A stretch of DNA of 64,000 nt, taken from Falsiroseomonas sp051859025 (GTDB lineage Bacteria > Pseudomonadota > Alphaproteobacteria > Acetobacterales > Acetobacteraceae). Positions 34,206 through 44,858 of the stretch are shown piece after piece (positions within the stretch are counted from its first letter, which is position 1; the number at the start of each line of letters is the position of its first letter). The position numbers were made by a program, and so were the translations under genes. The stretch lies in contig NZ_JBHYGL010000007.1 in assembly GCF_051859025.1 (NCBI RefSeq), positions 62,001 through 126,000 of the forward strand, read 5' to 3'. The notes below the pieces were generated by a model. It did no database searches. It worked only from the letters and a program-made list of their open reading frames with translations, and had not been told where the DNA came from.

Positions 34206-35280
34206 GGACGGGGCGCAGCCCCGCGAGCAGCCGATCGACCTCCGCCTTCCAGTCGGGCCCGCCGGCGGCGCGCGCCTCGGCGCCGAGCCTCTCCAGCGCG
34301 CCGGGTTCCGCCAGGCGCGCCAGGGCATCGGCGAAGGCCGCCGCCGTGACGGCCGCCGCCACCACGCCGCCCTGCCCGTCCCGCACCTGCTCCAGCAGCC
34401 CGCCCACCGGCGTCGCCACCACCGGCACGCCCATGGCCAGCGCCTGCGGGGCGATGCCGGATTGGCTGGCCTCCCGATAGGGCAGCACCACCGCATCGGC
34501 CTCCGCCAGCAGCGCCGCGATGGAATCCTCCGCCACCCAGCGGCTTTCCACCGTCACGCCGGGCAGGGCGGACAGGCCGGGCGCGCAGGATTCGGCATCC
34601 CCCTCGCCCACCACGCGCAGCGTGGCGCCGGGATGCGTGGCGCGGAAGGCGCGGAAGGCATCGCGCAGCAGGTCGAGACCCTTGTAGGCGCGGAGACGAC
34701 CGAAGAAGAGCAGCCGGAAACCGGCACCCCGCGAACGGGGCAGCACCGCGGCGCCCTGCAGCAGCGCGGGCAGCGCCATGCGCACCAAGGGCAGGCCCGG
34801 CGCCACCCGCGCCAGCGTCCCCGCCACGGCGTCGGACAGCGCGACCGCGGCGCGGGCCGCACCCAGTTCGCGCCGCAGCCGCCACCCCCAGGCGAGGGTG
34901 GGATCGCCGGGATGGGGCGCGGCATCATGCACCACGGGGACGAAGGGAATGCCCGCCTTCGCCAGGGCCGGCGCCACCAGCGGGGTCCAGGTGTGGGTCA
35001 TGCCGGAGATCACGAGATCGGCGCCCCGCGCCTGGTCCACCAGGCGCCGCGCCAGGCCCGGCACGCGCAGCAGCCCGGTGGCGAATCCGCCGAGGCCGCG
35101 ATAGGTCTGCACCATGTCGATCGGCGCGCCCAGGGCGCGGAATCCATCCACCAACTCGCCCTGCGCGGACAAGGACAGGCTCAGGCCGATGCCGGCCCGG
35201 CCCGCCAGTTCGCTGGCGAGGCCGAGCGTGAATTGCGCGCCGCCGCCCCGCCGCCCCCAATACCAGAGCAGGATCCGCAT
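34192..35280 (-). CDS. Glycosyltransferase family 4 protein
   Basis: This 362-residue GT-B enzyme begins MRILLWYWGRRGGGAQFTLGLA. The donor-binding half shows RLLFFGRLRAYKGLDLLRDAF, LRVVGEGDAES, and the E-x7-E type segment LLAEADAVVLPYREASQSGIAPQALAMGVPVVATPVGGLLEQV. Family 4 enzymes are retaining transferases using nucleotide or phospho-sugar donors. ATG 35280 is chosen; the frame is open upstream without protein character. It is monocistronic and divergent from the aminopeptidase gene across 192 bp. It probably belongs to the glycan locus. Confidence 0.88.
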   Translation of the reverse strand: MRILLWYWGRRGGGAQFTLGLASELAGRAGIGLSLSLSAQGELVDGFRALGAPIDMVQTYRGLGGFATGLLRVPGLARRLVDQARGADLVISGMTHTWTPLVAPALAKAGIPFVPVVHDAAPHPGDPTLAWGWRLRRELGAARAAVALSDAVAGTLARVAPGLPLVRMALPALLQGAAVLPRSRGAGFRLLFFGRLRAYKGLDLLRDAFRAFRATHPGATLRVVGEGDAESCAPGLSALPGVTVESRWVAEDSIAALLAEADAVVLPYREASQSGIAPQALAMGVPVVATPVGGLLEQVRDGQGGVVAAAVTAAAFADALARLAEPGALERLGAEARAAGGPDWKAEVDRLLAGLRPVLSAG

Positions 35281-35359
35281 GCCCCGCCCTACCACCCCGG
35301 CGGACAGGCTGGAAGGGCGGCACGCGACGCGCCGTACCCCCCTCACCTCTGGCTGTATC

Positions 35360-35412
35360 GCAACCGTGATCACACCATCATGGGTTGCAATCATCGAGTA
35401 TGTTAACACATC
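35360..35412. promoter_or_regulatory. AT-rich divergent regulatory region with dyads
   Basis: GCAACC (35360-35365) and GGTTGC (35383-35388) form an interrupted dyad around GTGATCACAC, followed by a perfect palindrome TGTTAACA (35401-35408). This AT-rich patch lies in the 192-bp region between the divergent GT4 and aminopeptidase genes, so it probably holds their promoters and an operator. Confidence 0.4.
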
Positions 35413-35472
35413 GTTCAGAGTCCATCGGGGAATCTGGACAATCCTGGCGGTCCAGCCGCCACCGGAGACACG

Positions 35473-36885
35473 ATGCTTGATTGCTTGATCCCTGGCGATG
35501 CGCAGGCCCTTCCGCTGCACCTGGTGACCCGGGGCGGCCTGGAAGCGCTTCTGCAACGCCTGCCCCCCGGCCAGGCGGCCTTCCTGCGCGCCAGCGGCTT
35601 CTCGGCCAAGGCGCAGGAATGGCGTCTGCTGCCCAGCCTGTCGGCTACCGGTGGGTCCGGGATCGATGGCGCGGTGGCGGGGCTCGGCGATGATGCGGCG
35701 ACCCACGCGGCCTCCCCTTGGGCCTATGGCGGCCTGCCGATGGCGCTGCCGGAAGGGACGGATTGGCGCCTGGAAGGGGAAGCCGAGGCCAGCGCCGCGG
35801 TGCTGGGCTGGTGCCTCGGCGCCTATCGCTACACCCGCTTCAAGGCGCCCGCCCGGCAGCCGGCGCGGCTGGTGACGCCGCCGGGGACGGAGACGGCGAT
35901 CGCGGAGGCCCGGGCCATCTGCCGGGGCCGGGACCTGATCAACACCCCCGCCGGGCATCTGGGGCCGGAGGAGCTGGCCGCCGCGGTCGGCACCCTGGCC
36001 GCGGCCCATGGCGCGACGTTCCAGGTGATCGACGGCGCGGCGCTGGAAGCCGGGTTCCCCGCTATCGCCGCCGTCGGCCAGGGCAGCCCGCGCGCGCCGC
36101 GCGTCGCCGTGCTGCGCTGGCAGGGGCCGGGCGCCGCGGCGGATGCGCCGCTGGTCACGCTGTGCGGCAAGGGCGTGTGCTTCGACACGGGCGGGCTGGA
36201 CCTGAAGCCCGCCGCCGCGATGCTGCGCATGAAGAAGGACATGGGCGGCGCCGCCACCATGATCGCGCTCGCGGAGATGCTGATGGCGTCCGGCGCGCCG
36301 ATCCGGCTGCTGCTGCTGGTGGGCGCGGTGGAGAATTCGGTCTCCGGCACCGCCTTCCGGCCGATGGATGTCATCGCGACTCGGAAGGGGCTGACGGTCG
36401 AGATCGGCAACACCGATGCGGAAGGGCGGCTGGTGCTGGCCGACCTCCTGGCTTTCGCGGCGGAACAGGCGCCGGCCCTGATTCTGGACGCGGCAACCCT
36501 GACGGGAGCAGCGCGCGTCGCACTCGGCCCTGATTTGCCGGCATTGTTCTCCGACGACGCGCAGGTGGCGAATACCATTCTTCGTTTCGGCTTGGACGTG
36601 CATGATCCTTTGTGGCAGCTGCCATTACATAGAAGTTACGTTTCTTGGCTGGACAGCAACGTCGCTGATCTCAACAACGTGGCAACGAAGCCGATGGCGG
36701 GCGCGGTGGTCGCCGCCCTGTTCCTCCGTCGCTTCGTGCCGGACGAGCTGCCATGGGCCCACATCGATCTCTACGCCTGGAACGACCACACCCGCCCCGG
36801 CCGCCCTGAAGGCGGCGAAATCCAGACCGCGCGCGCGCTCAGCCGTGCGGTGACCGCGCTTCTTCTTCACCGCGACAACCCTTGA
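35473..36885 (+). CDS. M17 leucyl aminopeptidase family protein
   Basis: This 470-residue metallopeptidase removes N-terminal residues from peptides in the cytoplasm. The M17 catalytic and two-metal ligands are all visible: GKGVCFDTGGLDLKP (Lys and Asp), MKKDMGGAATM (Asp), and NTDAEGRLVLADLL (Asp, Glu, Arg). The N-terminal macro-like domain is about 1-150. ATG 35473 has GGAG with a 5-nt spacer. A stretch near 36560-36660 uses codons rare elsewhere in the window (TTA, AGA, CAT, GTT), unlike the rest of the gene. A MarR-type gene follows after 16 nt. Confidence 0.93.
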   Translation: MLDCLIPGDAQALPLHLVTRGGLEALLQRLPPGQAAFLRASGFSAKAQEWRLLPSLSATGGSGIDGAVAGLGDDAATHAASPWAYGGLPMALPEGTDWRLEGEAEASAAVLGWCLGAYRYTRFKAPARQPARLVTPPGTETAIAEARAICRGRDLINTPAGHLGPEELAAAVGTLAAAHGATFQVIDGAALEAGFPAIAAVGQGSPRAPRVAVLRWQGPGAAADAPLVTLCGKGVCFDTGGLDLKPAAAMLRMKKDMGGAATMIALAEMLMASGAPIRLLLLVGAVENSVSGTAFRPMDVIATRKGLTVEIGNTDAEGRLVLADLLAFAAEQAPALILDAATLTGAARVALGPDLPALFSDDAQVANTILRFGLDVHDPLWQLPLHRSYVSWLDSNVADLNNVATKPMAGAVVAALFLRRFVPDELPWAHIDLYAWNDHTRPGRPEGGEIQTARALSRAVTALLLHRDNP

Positions 36886-36901
36886 CGGTAACGAAATCGA
36901 G

Positions 36902-37459
36902 ATGAAACGGGAACTTTCTGCCTCAAAACGCTCTCAGAAGAGCATACAGCGGCAGCACCTTTCACAGAGCGATTCATCGGAAGGGCGCGCCAAGGGCCGC
37001 CAGAGCGCCGCGTCCAAGGCGGCGCCAGGCAGCCGGAAGCGCGCCGAGGAAGGATTTGAGACCATGGCAACGCAATCATCGCCCGACCAGCTTGTCGGGA
37101 TTCTCCGCGACACCGTCGTCGCCCTCGTTCGTCGTGATGGACCAGACCTGTCCGCCCGACAGCTTGGCGTGTTCCTGACGGTCTACCTGACCGACGGCCC
37201 CCACACCGTCCGTGGCCTGGCGGCCGAACTGAACGTGTCCAAACCTGCCATCACGCGGGCGCTGGACCGGCTGGGCGAACTCGACCTCGCCCGCCGCAAG
37301 GTGGACCCGATGGACCGGCGCAGCGTGCTGGTGCAGCGCACGCTGAAGGGCGCTTCCTTCCTGCGCGACATGCGCAGCATCATGGCGCAGGCCGAGCAGA
37401 CGGCGCGTGAAAGCGCCCCGGCGGGCGAAGCGCCGGCCGAGGCGCGTCGCGCCGGCTGA
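36902..37459 (+). CDS. MarR-type winged-helix transcriptional regulator
   Basis: The core of this protein (from about residue 55) is a winged-helix domain: LSARQLGVFLTVYLTDGPHTVRGLAAELNVSKPAITRALDRLGELDLARRKVDPMDRRSVLV, with the recognition helix at NVSKPAITRALDRL and the wing at RKVDPMDRRS. The first 54 residues are basic, Ser/Lys-rich and probably disordered. Two starts are possible: ATG 36902, with little Shine-Dalgarno, and ATG 37064, with AGGAAGG 10 nt upstream and a typical MarR length. I give the longer form. It lies 16 nt after the aminopeptidase gene. The target is unknown. Confidence 0.8.
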   Translation: MKRELSASKRSQKSIQRQHLSQSDSSEGRAKGRQSAASKAAPGSRKRAEEGFETMATQSSPDQLVGILRDTVVALVRRDGPDLSARQLGVFLTVYLTDGPHTVRGLAAELNVSKPAITRALDRLGELDLARRKVDPMDRRSVLVQRTLKGASFLRDMRSIMAQAEQTARESAPAGEAPAEARRAG

Positions 37460-37467
37460 TCCCGCGT

Positions 37468-37488
37468 GCCGCCCCCGGTGGGGGCGGC
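37468..37488. terminator. Bidirectional GC hairpin between convergent genes
   Basis: GCCGCCCCC (37468-37476) pairs perfectly with GGGGGCGGC (37480-37488) across a 3-nt loop, in the 74-bp gap between the convergent MarR and GhrA-like genes. It is placed to terminate both transcripts. The T run is absent. Confidence 0.55.
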
Positions 37489-37533
37489 TCCCGGCCTTCC
37501 CGTGCCCGGCCTTTCCGTGCCGGCCTTACCCGG

Positions 37534-38466
37534 TCAGTAGCCCGCGGAGAAATCCACCAGGTTCATCAGCGGCTCCCCGGCCCTCGCGCGGCGGAGATTC
37601 TCCACCACCTGGGGTGCGGCACTTTCGGGGATGGTGATGCTCGCGGCATGCGGCGTCATCACCACCTTCGGATGCGACCAGTAGGCGTGGTCCACCGGCA
37701 GCGGTTCCGGCTGGAAGACATCGAGCGCCGCGGCCGCCACCTGGCCGCTATCCAGCGCCGCCAACAGGTCCGCATCCACCACATGCCCGCCGCGGGCCCC
37801 GTTGATGACGAAGGCGCCCTTCGGCAGCAGGGACAGCAGCCGCGCATCGACGATGCCGCGCGTCTCCGGCGTCAGCGGCAGCAGGCAGATCAGGATGTTC
37901 GCCCGCGCCGCCATGGCGGCCAGGCCATCCGCGCCGTGGTAGGTCTCCACGCCCTCCACCGCCTTCGGCCGACGGGTCCAGCCCATGACCGGAAAGCCGA
38001 GGCGCGTGAGCAGCCCGGCGGCATGGCTGCCGAGTTCACCCAGGCCGAGGATGCCGATGCGGGTTTCCGCCGTGACCGGGGCGGGCAGCTCCTCCCACCG
38101 CTTCGCGGCCTGCAGCGCGCGATAGTCCAGATCCTGCCGGTGGAAGCGCAGCACGTTCAGCAGCACCCATTCGCCCATCTGCGTGGTCAGCATGCGATCC
38201 ACCAAGCGCGCCACGGGAATGCCCGGCGGCGGTCCCGGCGGGCGCAGCAGGTGGTCCACGCCGGCGCCCATGGAGACGATGAGCTTCAGGTTCGGGTAGC
38301 GGCGCAGCTCCGCCATGTCATGCGCCGTCCACACCACCGCGGCCTCGATCTCCGCCGGGTCGCCGGCATCGGGGAACAGGCGGATGGTCAGGGTCGGGTC
38401 CACGGCCAGCAGCGCGCGGCGCCACCAATCCATCGTCGCGGCCTTGGTGGAGAGCAGCACGGCCAT
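37534..38466 (-). CDS. ghrA: D-2-hydroxyacid dehydrogenase, glyoxylate/hydroxypyruvate reductase A-like
   Basis: This NAD(P)H-dependent reductase of about 310 residues reduces glyoxylate or hydroxypyruvate. The cofactor motif GILGLGELGSHAAGLLTRLGF is at about 137-157, with the catalytic Arg in VINGARGGHVVD, the Glu in FQPEPLP and the His in TPHAASIT. The N-terminal substrate domain has LKLIVSMGAGVDHLL, as in GhrA. ATG 38466 overlaps the upstream stop by 1 nt (TGATG); GTG 38469 is an alternative. It is the last gene of the yej-type operon. Assignment to GhrA rather than another 2-hydroxyacid dehydrogenase is likely, not proven. Confidence 0.86.
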   Translation of the reverse strand: MAVLLSTKAATMDWWRRALLAVDPTLTIRLFPDAGDPAEIEAAVVWTAHDMAELRRYPNLKLIVSMGAGVDHLLRPPGPPPGIPVARLVDRMLTTQMGEWVLLNVLRFHRQDLDYRALQAAKRWEELPAPVTAETRIGILGLGELGSHAAGLLTRLGFPVMGWTRRPKAVEGVETYHGADGLAAMAARANILICLLPLTPETRGIVDARLLSLLPKGAFVINGARGGHVVDADLLAALDSGQVAAAALDVFQPEPLPVDHAYWSHPKVVMTPHAASITIPESAAPQVVENLRRARAGEPLMNLVDFSAGY

Positions 38467-38935
38467 CACGCGGTTTCCCTGGTCAGCAGGCGCACGAAGG
38501 TGCGCCAGTCATCCCGCCTGGTGGCGGCGAATTTCCGGCCATCCGGCAGTTCGGCATAGAGGCTGAGGACGCCCTTGGCCCAGAGCGCGTCGAAGTTCTG
38601 CTCCGACAGGATGGCGAGCGCGGTGGTGCGTTCGAAGACGCCGTCGCGGATGCGCGGCTGTATCTTGAAGAGCCACCAGTAGCAGCCGACGGCCAGGATC
38701 GCGGCGCCGAGATACCAATGCACCAGCGACGTGCCGGCGAAGGACCCCGTCAGGATCGCGGCGGCGGGCCAGATATTCTCCCCGTAGAAATAGACGGGGC
38801 TGCCCGGCGAATTCATCTTGCGGATATGGACGCCGAGCTTGACCGCCTGGCTGTCCAGCAATGCGCGCAGCAGGATCAGCGGCGGACGCGGATCGGCATC
38901 CTCCCCCTGCGTCTCCGCCGGATCTTCGGCTTCAC

Positions 38936-38939
<4 letters not shown>
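38466..38939 (-). CDS. Two-helix hypothetical membrane protein
   Basis: This 157-residue protein has an acidic N-terminus and two transmembrane helices close together (about IWPAAAILTGSFAGTSLVHWYLGAAILAVGCYWWLF, residues 56-91). A cytoplasmic C-terminal part follows (RIRDGVFERTTALAILSEQNFDALWAKGVLSLY...). I recognise no family. It overlaps the YejF-like ATPase gene by 4 nt upstream and ghrA by 1 nt downstream, so it is translated with the peptide importer and may be an accessory to it. Confidence 0.7.
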
Positions 38940-40545
<1,606 letters not shown>

Positions 40546-40549
<4 letters not shown>

Positions 40550-41580
40550 CGACCGCCTCCCGGTAACTTCCTGGGATCGAAGGCGTCGCGCACGGCCTCT
40601 CCCACGAAGATCAGCAGGGTCAGCACGCCGCCGAGGACGAAGAAGGCGGTGATGCCGAGCCAGGGGGCCTGGAGGTTGTTCTTGCCCTGCGACACCAACT
40701 CCCCGAGCGAGGCACTGCCAGGCGGCAGGCCGAAGCCGAGGAAATCGAGGCTCGCCAGCACCGTCACCGACCCGGACAGGATGAACGGAAGAAAGGTCAG
40801 GGTCGCGACCATGGCGTTGGGCAGGATGTGGCGGACCATCAGCGACGTGTCGGAGACACCCATCGCCCGCGCGGCGCGTACATAGTCCAGGTTCCGGCCA
40901 CGCAGGAATTCCGCCCGCACCACGCCGGTCAGCCCCATCCAGCTGAACAGCAGCAGAAAGACCAGCAGGGTCCAGAAGCTCGGCTCGATCACGCTGGCCA
41001 GGATGATGAGCAGATACAGCTGCGGCATCCCCGACCAGACCTCGATGAATCGCTGGAAGCCGAGATCGACCCAGCCGCCGTAATACCCCTGCACCGCCCC
41101 CGCCGCGATGCCGATGACGGAGCTCACCAGCGTCAGCGCGAAGCCGAACAGCACCGAAATGCGGAAGCCGTAGATCACGCGGGCCATCACGTCCCGGCCC
41201 TGGTCATCGGTGCCCAGCCAGTTGCGCGCGGAAGGCGGCGCCGGGGACGGCCGGCCGAGATCCCTCACCACCGTGTCGTGCCGATAGGGGATGGGCGGCC
41301 AGACGGCCCAGCCGCCACGATCGGCGAATTCCTTCCGCAACTCCGGGTCATGCCAGTCCATCGTCACCGGCAGGCCATCCGGCAGGACGTCTTCCTCCGC
41401 ATAGCCGATCGCGACCGGGAACAACCACTTGCCGTCGACATGCGCGACCAGGGGACGGTCATTCGCGATGAACTCGGCAAAGAGGGTCAGGAAGAACAGC
41501 AGGAGAAAGACCCAGAGCGACCAGAAGCCGCGCCGGTTCGCGCGGAAATTGGCAAGGCGGCGGCGTGTGATGGGGGTCAT
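40546..41580 (-). CDS. yejE: Peptide ABC importer permease (YejE type)
   Basis: This 344-residue permease has about six transmembrane helices. An N-terminal helix (GFWSLWVFLLLFFLTLFAEFIA) is followed by a periplasmic loop of about 110 residues with WPPIPYRHDT, typical of YejE. The binding-protein-dependent loop is YVRAARAMGVSDTSLMVRHILPNAM. ATG 41580 is chosen; the frame upstream runs through hairpin DNA and is not coding. The gene overlaps yejF by 4 nt, and 217 bp of hairpin-rich DNA separates it from yejB. Confidence 0.92.
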
Positions 41581-41596
41581 GCGCGTGTGGCCCTCT

Positions 41597-41773
41597 CCAG
41601 GGGGCTTTGCCCCCTGGACCCCCACCAGGAGGCAGCGGCCTCCTGGACCACAGGCAATATATGCCGGAAGGGAGGGGGGCCGAAGTGCCCCCCTCCTTCC
41701 CGGCATATAAAGGCCCGGCGGGGTCCGGGGGGGGCCACGCCCCCCGGCGGGGGCCCGGGGGCAGCGCCCCCGG
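41597..41773. repeat. Intercistronic paired-hairpin element (copy 1)
   Basis: Inside the yejB-yejE gap are five stem-loops: CCAGGGGG/CCCCCTGG (41597-41617), CCAGGAGGC/GCCTCCTGG (41625-41646), a 22-bp-arm near-palindrome (41658-41709, one mismatch, one wobble), CCGGGGGG/CCCCCCGG (41725-41747) and CCGGGGGC-AGC-GCCCCCGG (41755-41773). The spacer between the first two is ACCCCCA. A second copy with different stems but a similar plan is at 53146-53282. It resembles REP/BIME-type elements. Within an operon it may stabilise or process the mRNA. Confidence 0.75.
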
Positions 41774-41797
41774 AAAGGCTACCCACGCACACCGCCA

Positions 41798-42919
41798 TCA
41801 CCGCCGTGCCTCGAAGTCGATGCGGGGGTCGATGATGGTGTACATGACGTCGCCGACGATCTGCATGAGCAGTCCGAGCAGGGTGAAGATGTAGAGCGTG
41901 GCGAACATGATGGGGTAGTCGCGGCGGATCGCGGCCTCGAAGCCCAGCAGGCCGAGTCCATCCAGCGAGAAGACGATCTCCACCAGCAGCGCGCCCGTGA
42001 AGAGGATACCGATGAAGGCTGCGGGGAAGCCCGCGATGATCAGCAGCATCGCGTTGCGGAAGACGTGGCCATAGAGGACGCGGTTCTCGTTGTTGCCCTT
42101 GGCCCGCGCCGTGACGACGTATTGCTTGCCGATCTCATCGAGGAAGCAGTTCTTCGTGAGCATGACGAGGCCCGCGAAGCCGCCGATGACGAGCGCCAAA
42201 GTCGGCAGCGCCATGTGCCAGGCATAGTCCAGCGACCGCTGCCAGAAGGGCCAGGTTTCGGAGCCGGAGGTGGCCAGCCCCCGCAGCGGGAACCACTGCA
42301 GAAACGACCCGCCGGCGAAGAAGACGACGAGCATGATGGCAAACAGGAAGCCCGGGATGGCGTAGCCCACCAGCACGACGCCGGAGGTCCAGAGGTCGAA
42401 GCGCGACCCGTCCCTGACCGCCTTGCGGATGCCGAGGGGAATGGAGACCAGGTAGATGATCAGCGTGGACCAGAGGCCGAGGCTGATGGAGACGGGCATC
42501 TTCTCGATGATGAGGTCCACCACCGGCCGGTCGCGGAACAGGCTGCGGCCGAAATCGAAGGTCAGGTAGCCCAGCATCATCTCCTGGAAGCGGACATGGG
42601 CGGGCTTGTCGAAGCCGAACATCTTCTCGATGTCCCGCACGATGGCGGGGTCCAGCCCCCGGGCGCCGCGGTAGTTGCCGACAGGCCCGCCGGCGCTTTC
42701 GCCAGAGCCCATGGAGGGTCCGGCGCTGCCGGGCTGGCGCGTCTCGCCGCCCCCTTCCCCGGTCAGGCGGCCCAGCACCTGGCCTTCACCGCGCAGTTCC
42801 GCGAGCATCTGCTCCACGGGGCCGCCGGGGGCGAATTGCACGACGGCGAAGTTGATGACGATGATCCCGAACAGCGTCGGGATCACCAGCAGCAGCCGGC
42901 GAAGGATGTAGGCGGCCAT
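41798..42919 (-). CDS. yejB: Peptide ABC importer permease (YejB type)
   Basis: This 373-residue permease begins MAAYILRRLLLVIPTLFGIIVINF. It carries a YejB-type insertion of about 60 residues after the first helix (GGPVEQMLAELRGEG... Gly/Ser-rich, to about 105), then LGLWSTLIIYLVSIPLGIRKAV, further helices, and the coupling loop TARAKGNNENRVLYGHVFRNAM. ATG 42919 is chosen. It lies 14 nt after the solute-binding-protein gene and, unusually, 217 bp before yejE. Together with yejE it forms the membrane channel. Confidence 0.92.
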   Translation of the reverse strand: MAAYILRRLLLVIPTLFGIIVINFAVVQFAPGGPVEQMLAELRGEGQVLGRLTGEGGGETRQPGSAGPSMGSGESAGGPVGNYRGARGLDPAIVRDIEKMFGFDKPAHVRFQEMMLGYLTFDFGRSLFRDRPVVDLIIEKMPVSISLGLWSTLIIYLVSIPLGIRKAVRDGSRFDLWTSGVVLVGYAIPGFLFAIMLVVFFAGGSFLQWFPLRGLATSGSETWPFWQRSLDYAWHMALPTLALVIGGFAGLVMLTKNCFLDEIGKQYVVTARAKGNNENRVLYGHVFRNAMLLIIAGFPAAFIGILFTGALLVEIVFSLDGLGLLGFEAAIRRDYPIMFATLYIFTLLGLLMQIVGDVMYTIIDPRIDFEARR

Positions 42920-42933
42920 CGGGGGTTCTGGTG

Positions 42934-44790
42934 CTACAGGGCGCGACGCGCGTCGGGCAGCGCGCGTTCCCGCTCCGCATCCACCCACCACCAATCCAGG
43001 GAGAGGTTGTAGCGGGGGTTGCGTTCCGGCCGCACCAGCTTGTCCCAGAAGGCGATGCGGAAGGTGCGGCTGTGCCAGTGCGGCACGACGTAGTTGTGGG
43101 CCAGCAGCACGCGGTCCAGCGCCCTGGTGCGGGCCACCAGTTCATCCCGGTCCGGCGCCGTGACGACCAGGTTGACCAGTTCGTCGATCGCGGGGTCGCA
43201 GATGCCGGCGACGTTCTGGCTGCCGGGCTCGCGTGCCTTCTCGCAGGTGAAGTAGTCCCGCTGCTCATTGCCCGGTGACAGCGACTGGCCGATGCTGTCG
43301 ATGGTCATGTCGTAGTCGAATTCGTCCATGCGCTTCTGGTACTGCGCGGGATCGACGGTGCGGACGCGCACCGCCATGCCGAGCCGTTCCAGCCATTGTA
43401 CATAGGGCAGGGCCACGCGTTCGAAGGTGGCGCCCTGGAGCAGGATCTCGAACTCGAAGCGCTGCCCCTGCGCATTCACCAGGCGCCGGTCGCGCACCTG
43501 CCAGCCGGCGGATTGCAGCAGCGTGAGGGCGCGGCGCAGGCCATCGCGGTTGTTGCCGGACCCGTCGGTGACGGGCAGGCGGTATTCGCTGGTGAAGACC
43601 TCCGCCGGCACACGGCCACGGAAGCCTTCCAGGATCGCCAGTTCCCGCCCCTGCGGCAGGGCGGAGGAGGCGAGCTCGGAGTTGGAGAAGTAGGAGTTGG
43701 TCCGCGCATAGGCGCCGAAGAACACATTGGCGTTGAGCCATTCGAAGTCGAAGACTTCCACCAGCGCGCGGCGGACCCGGGCATCCTGGAAGATCGGCCG
43801 GCGCAGGTTCATCGCCCAGGCCTGCATGCCGGTCGGCAGTTCGTGGCGGATCTCGTCGAGCTTCACCAGGCCGCGGCGGCGGGCGGGGAAGTCGTAGGCG
43901 GTCGCCCAGTCGCGGGCGACATTCTCCGTGCGGAAATCGATCTGCCCGGCCTTGAAGGCCTCAAGCGAGACGGTGTTGTCCCGGAAATACTCGAAGCGGC
44001 GGACGTCGAAATTGTGCTGGCCGCGCATGGAGGGAATGTCCCTCGCCCACCAATCGGCGACGCGGCGATAGACGATGCTGCGCCCGGCCTCGAAACGCTC
44101 GATCCGGTAGGGGCCGGAGCCCAGCGGCGGGTCCAGCAGCGGGCGGGCGAAGTCCCGCCCCTGCCACCAATGCTGCGGCAGCACCACCATCTGGCCGAGG
44201 ATGAGGGCCAGTTCGCGGTTCTGATCGTCCTTGAAGCGGAAGGTGACGCGGCGCTCGGACTCGGCCACCACCTCCGTCACATCGGCATAGTAGGCGCGGA
44301 AGCCCGGGCGGCCGTGCTGGCGCAGCGTGTTGAAGGTCCAGACCACATCGGCGGCGGTGACGGGGCGGCCATCATGCCAGCGAGCGGCCGGGTTAAGGTC
44401 GAAGCTGACGCCCTTCCGGTCCGCCGGCAGTTCCACCCATTGCGCGAGGTAGGGGTATTCGGTGCTGGCCTCGTCCGCGCTTTCCTTGAGCAGCGTGTCG
44501 TAGAGCAGGTTGAGGCCCACGGCCGCCGTGCCGCGGATGACGAAGCCATTGAAGCTGTCGAAGCTGCCGAGCGCGGTGAGCGCGATCTCGCCCCCCTTGG
44601 GCGCGCTCGGGTTCACCCAGGGAAAATGGGTGAAGTCGGCCGGCAGCGCAGGCTCTCCCAGCAGGGACAGCGCATGGGTGCGCACGGCCTGGCCCGGGGC
44701 GGTGCTGCCGCCGGCGGGGGTGGCGGCATGCGAAAGCCCGGGCGCAAGGCCCAGGGCGGCGGAGAAGGACATCAGGTCGCGGCGGCGCAT
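42934..44790 (-). CDS. yejA: Peptide ABC importer substrate-binding protein (YejA type, SBP family 5)
   Basis: This family 5 solute-binding protein of about 618 residues delivers peptides to YejBE. Its signal MRRRDLMSFSAALGLAPGLSHA is Tat-like. Family features include PLLYDTLLKES-type text (LNLLYDTLLKESADEAS), the AARWHDGRPVTAADVVWTFNTL segment, GSGPYRIERFEAGRSIVYRR and a C-terminal NVAGICDPAIDELV region. ATG 44790 is preferred; a GTG at 44796 is in frame. It is the first gene of the operon, 68 nt after hisN on the same strand. Confidence 0.92.
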   Translation of the reverse strand: MRRRDLMSFSAALGLAPGLSHAATPAGGSTAPGQAVRTHALSLLGEPALPADFTHFPWVNPSAPKGGEIALTALGSFDSFNGFVIRGTAAVGLNLLYDTLLKESADEASTEYPYLAQWVELPADRKGVSFDLNPAARWHDGRPVTAADVVWTFNTLRQHGRPGFRAYYADVTEVVAESERRVTFRFKDDQNRELALILGQMVVLPQHWWQGRDFARPLLDPPLGSGPYRIERFEAGRSIVYRRVADWWARDIPSMRGQHNFDVRRFEYFRDNTVSLEAFKAGQIDFRTENVARDWATAYDFPARRRGLVKLDEIRHELPTGMQAWAMNLRRPIFQDARVRRALVEVFDFEWLNANVFFGAYARTNSYFSNSELASSALPQGRELAILEGFRGRVPAEVFTSEYRLPVTDGSGNNRDGLRRALTLLQSAGWQVRDRRLVNAQGQRFEFEILLQGATFERVALPYVQWLERLGMAVRVRTVDPAQYQKRMDEFDYDMTIDSIGQSLSPGNEQRDYFTCEKAREPGSQNVAGICDPAIDELVNLVVTAPDRDELVARTRALDRVLLAHNYVVPHWHSRTFRIAFWDKLVRPERNPRYNLSLDWWWVDAERERALPDARRAL

Positions 44791-44858
44791 GCCCACAGTT
44801 TGGGGGTTCGCCCTGTTCGCCGCAACGTCCGCCTGCGGCGGAAGCCGCGCGGCCGGCC

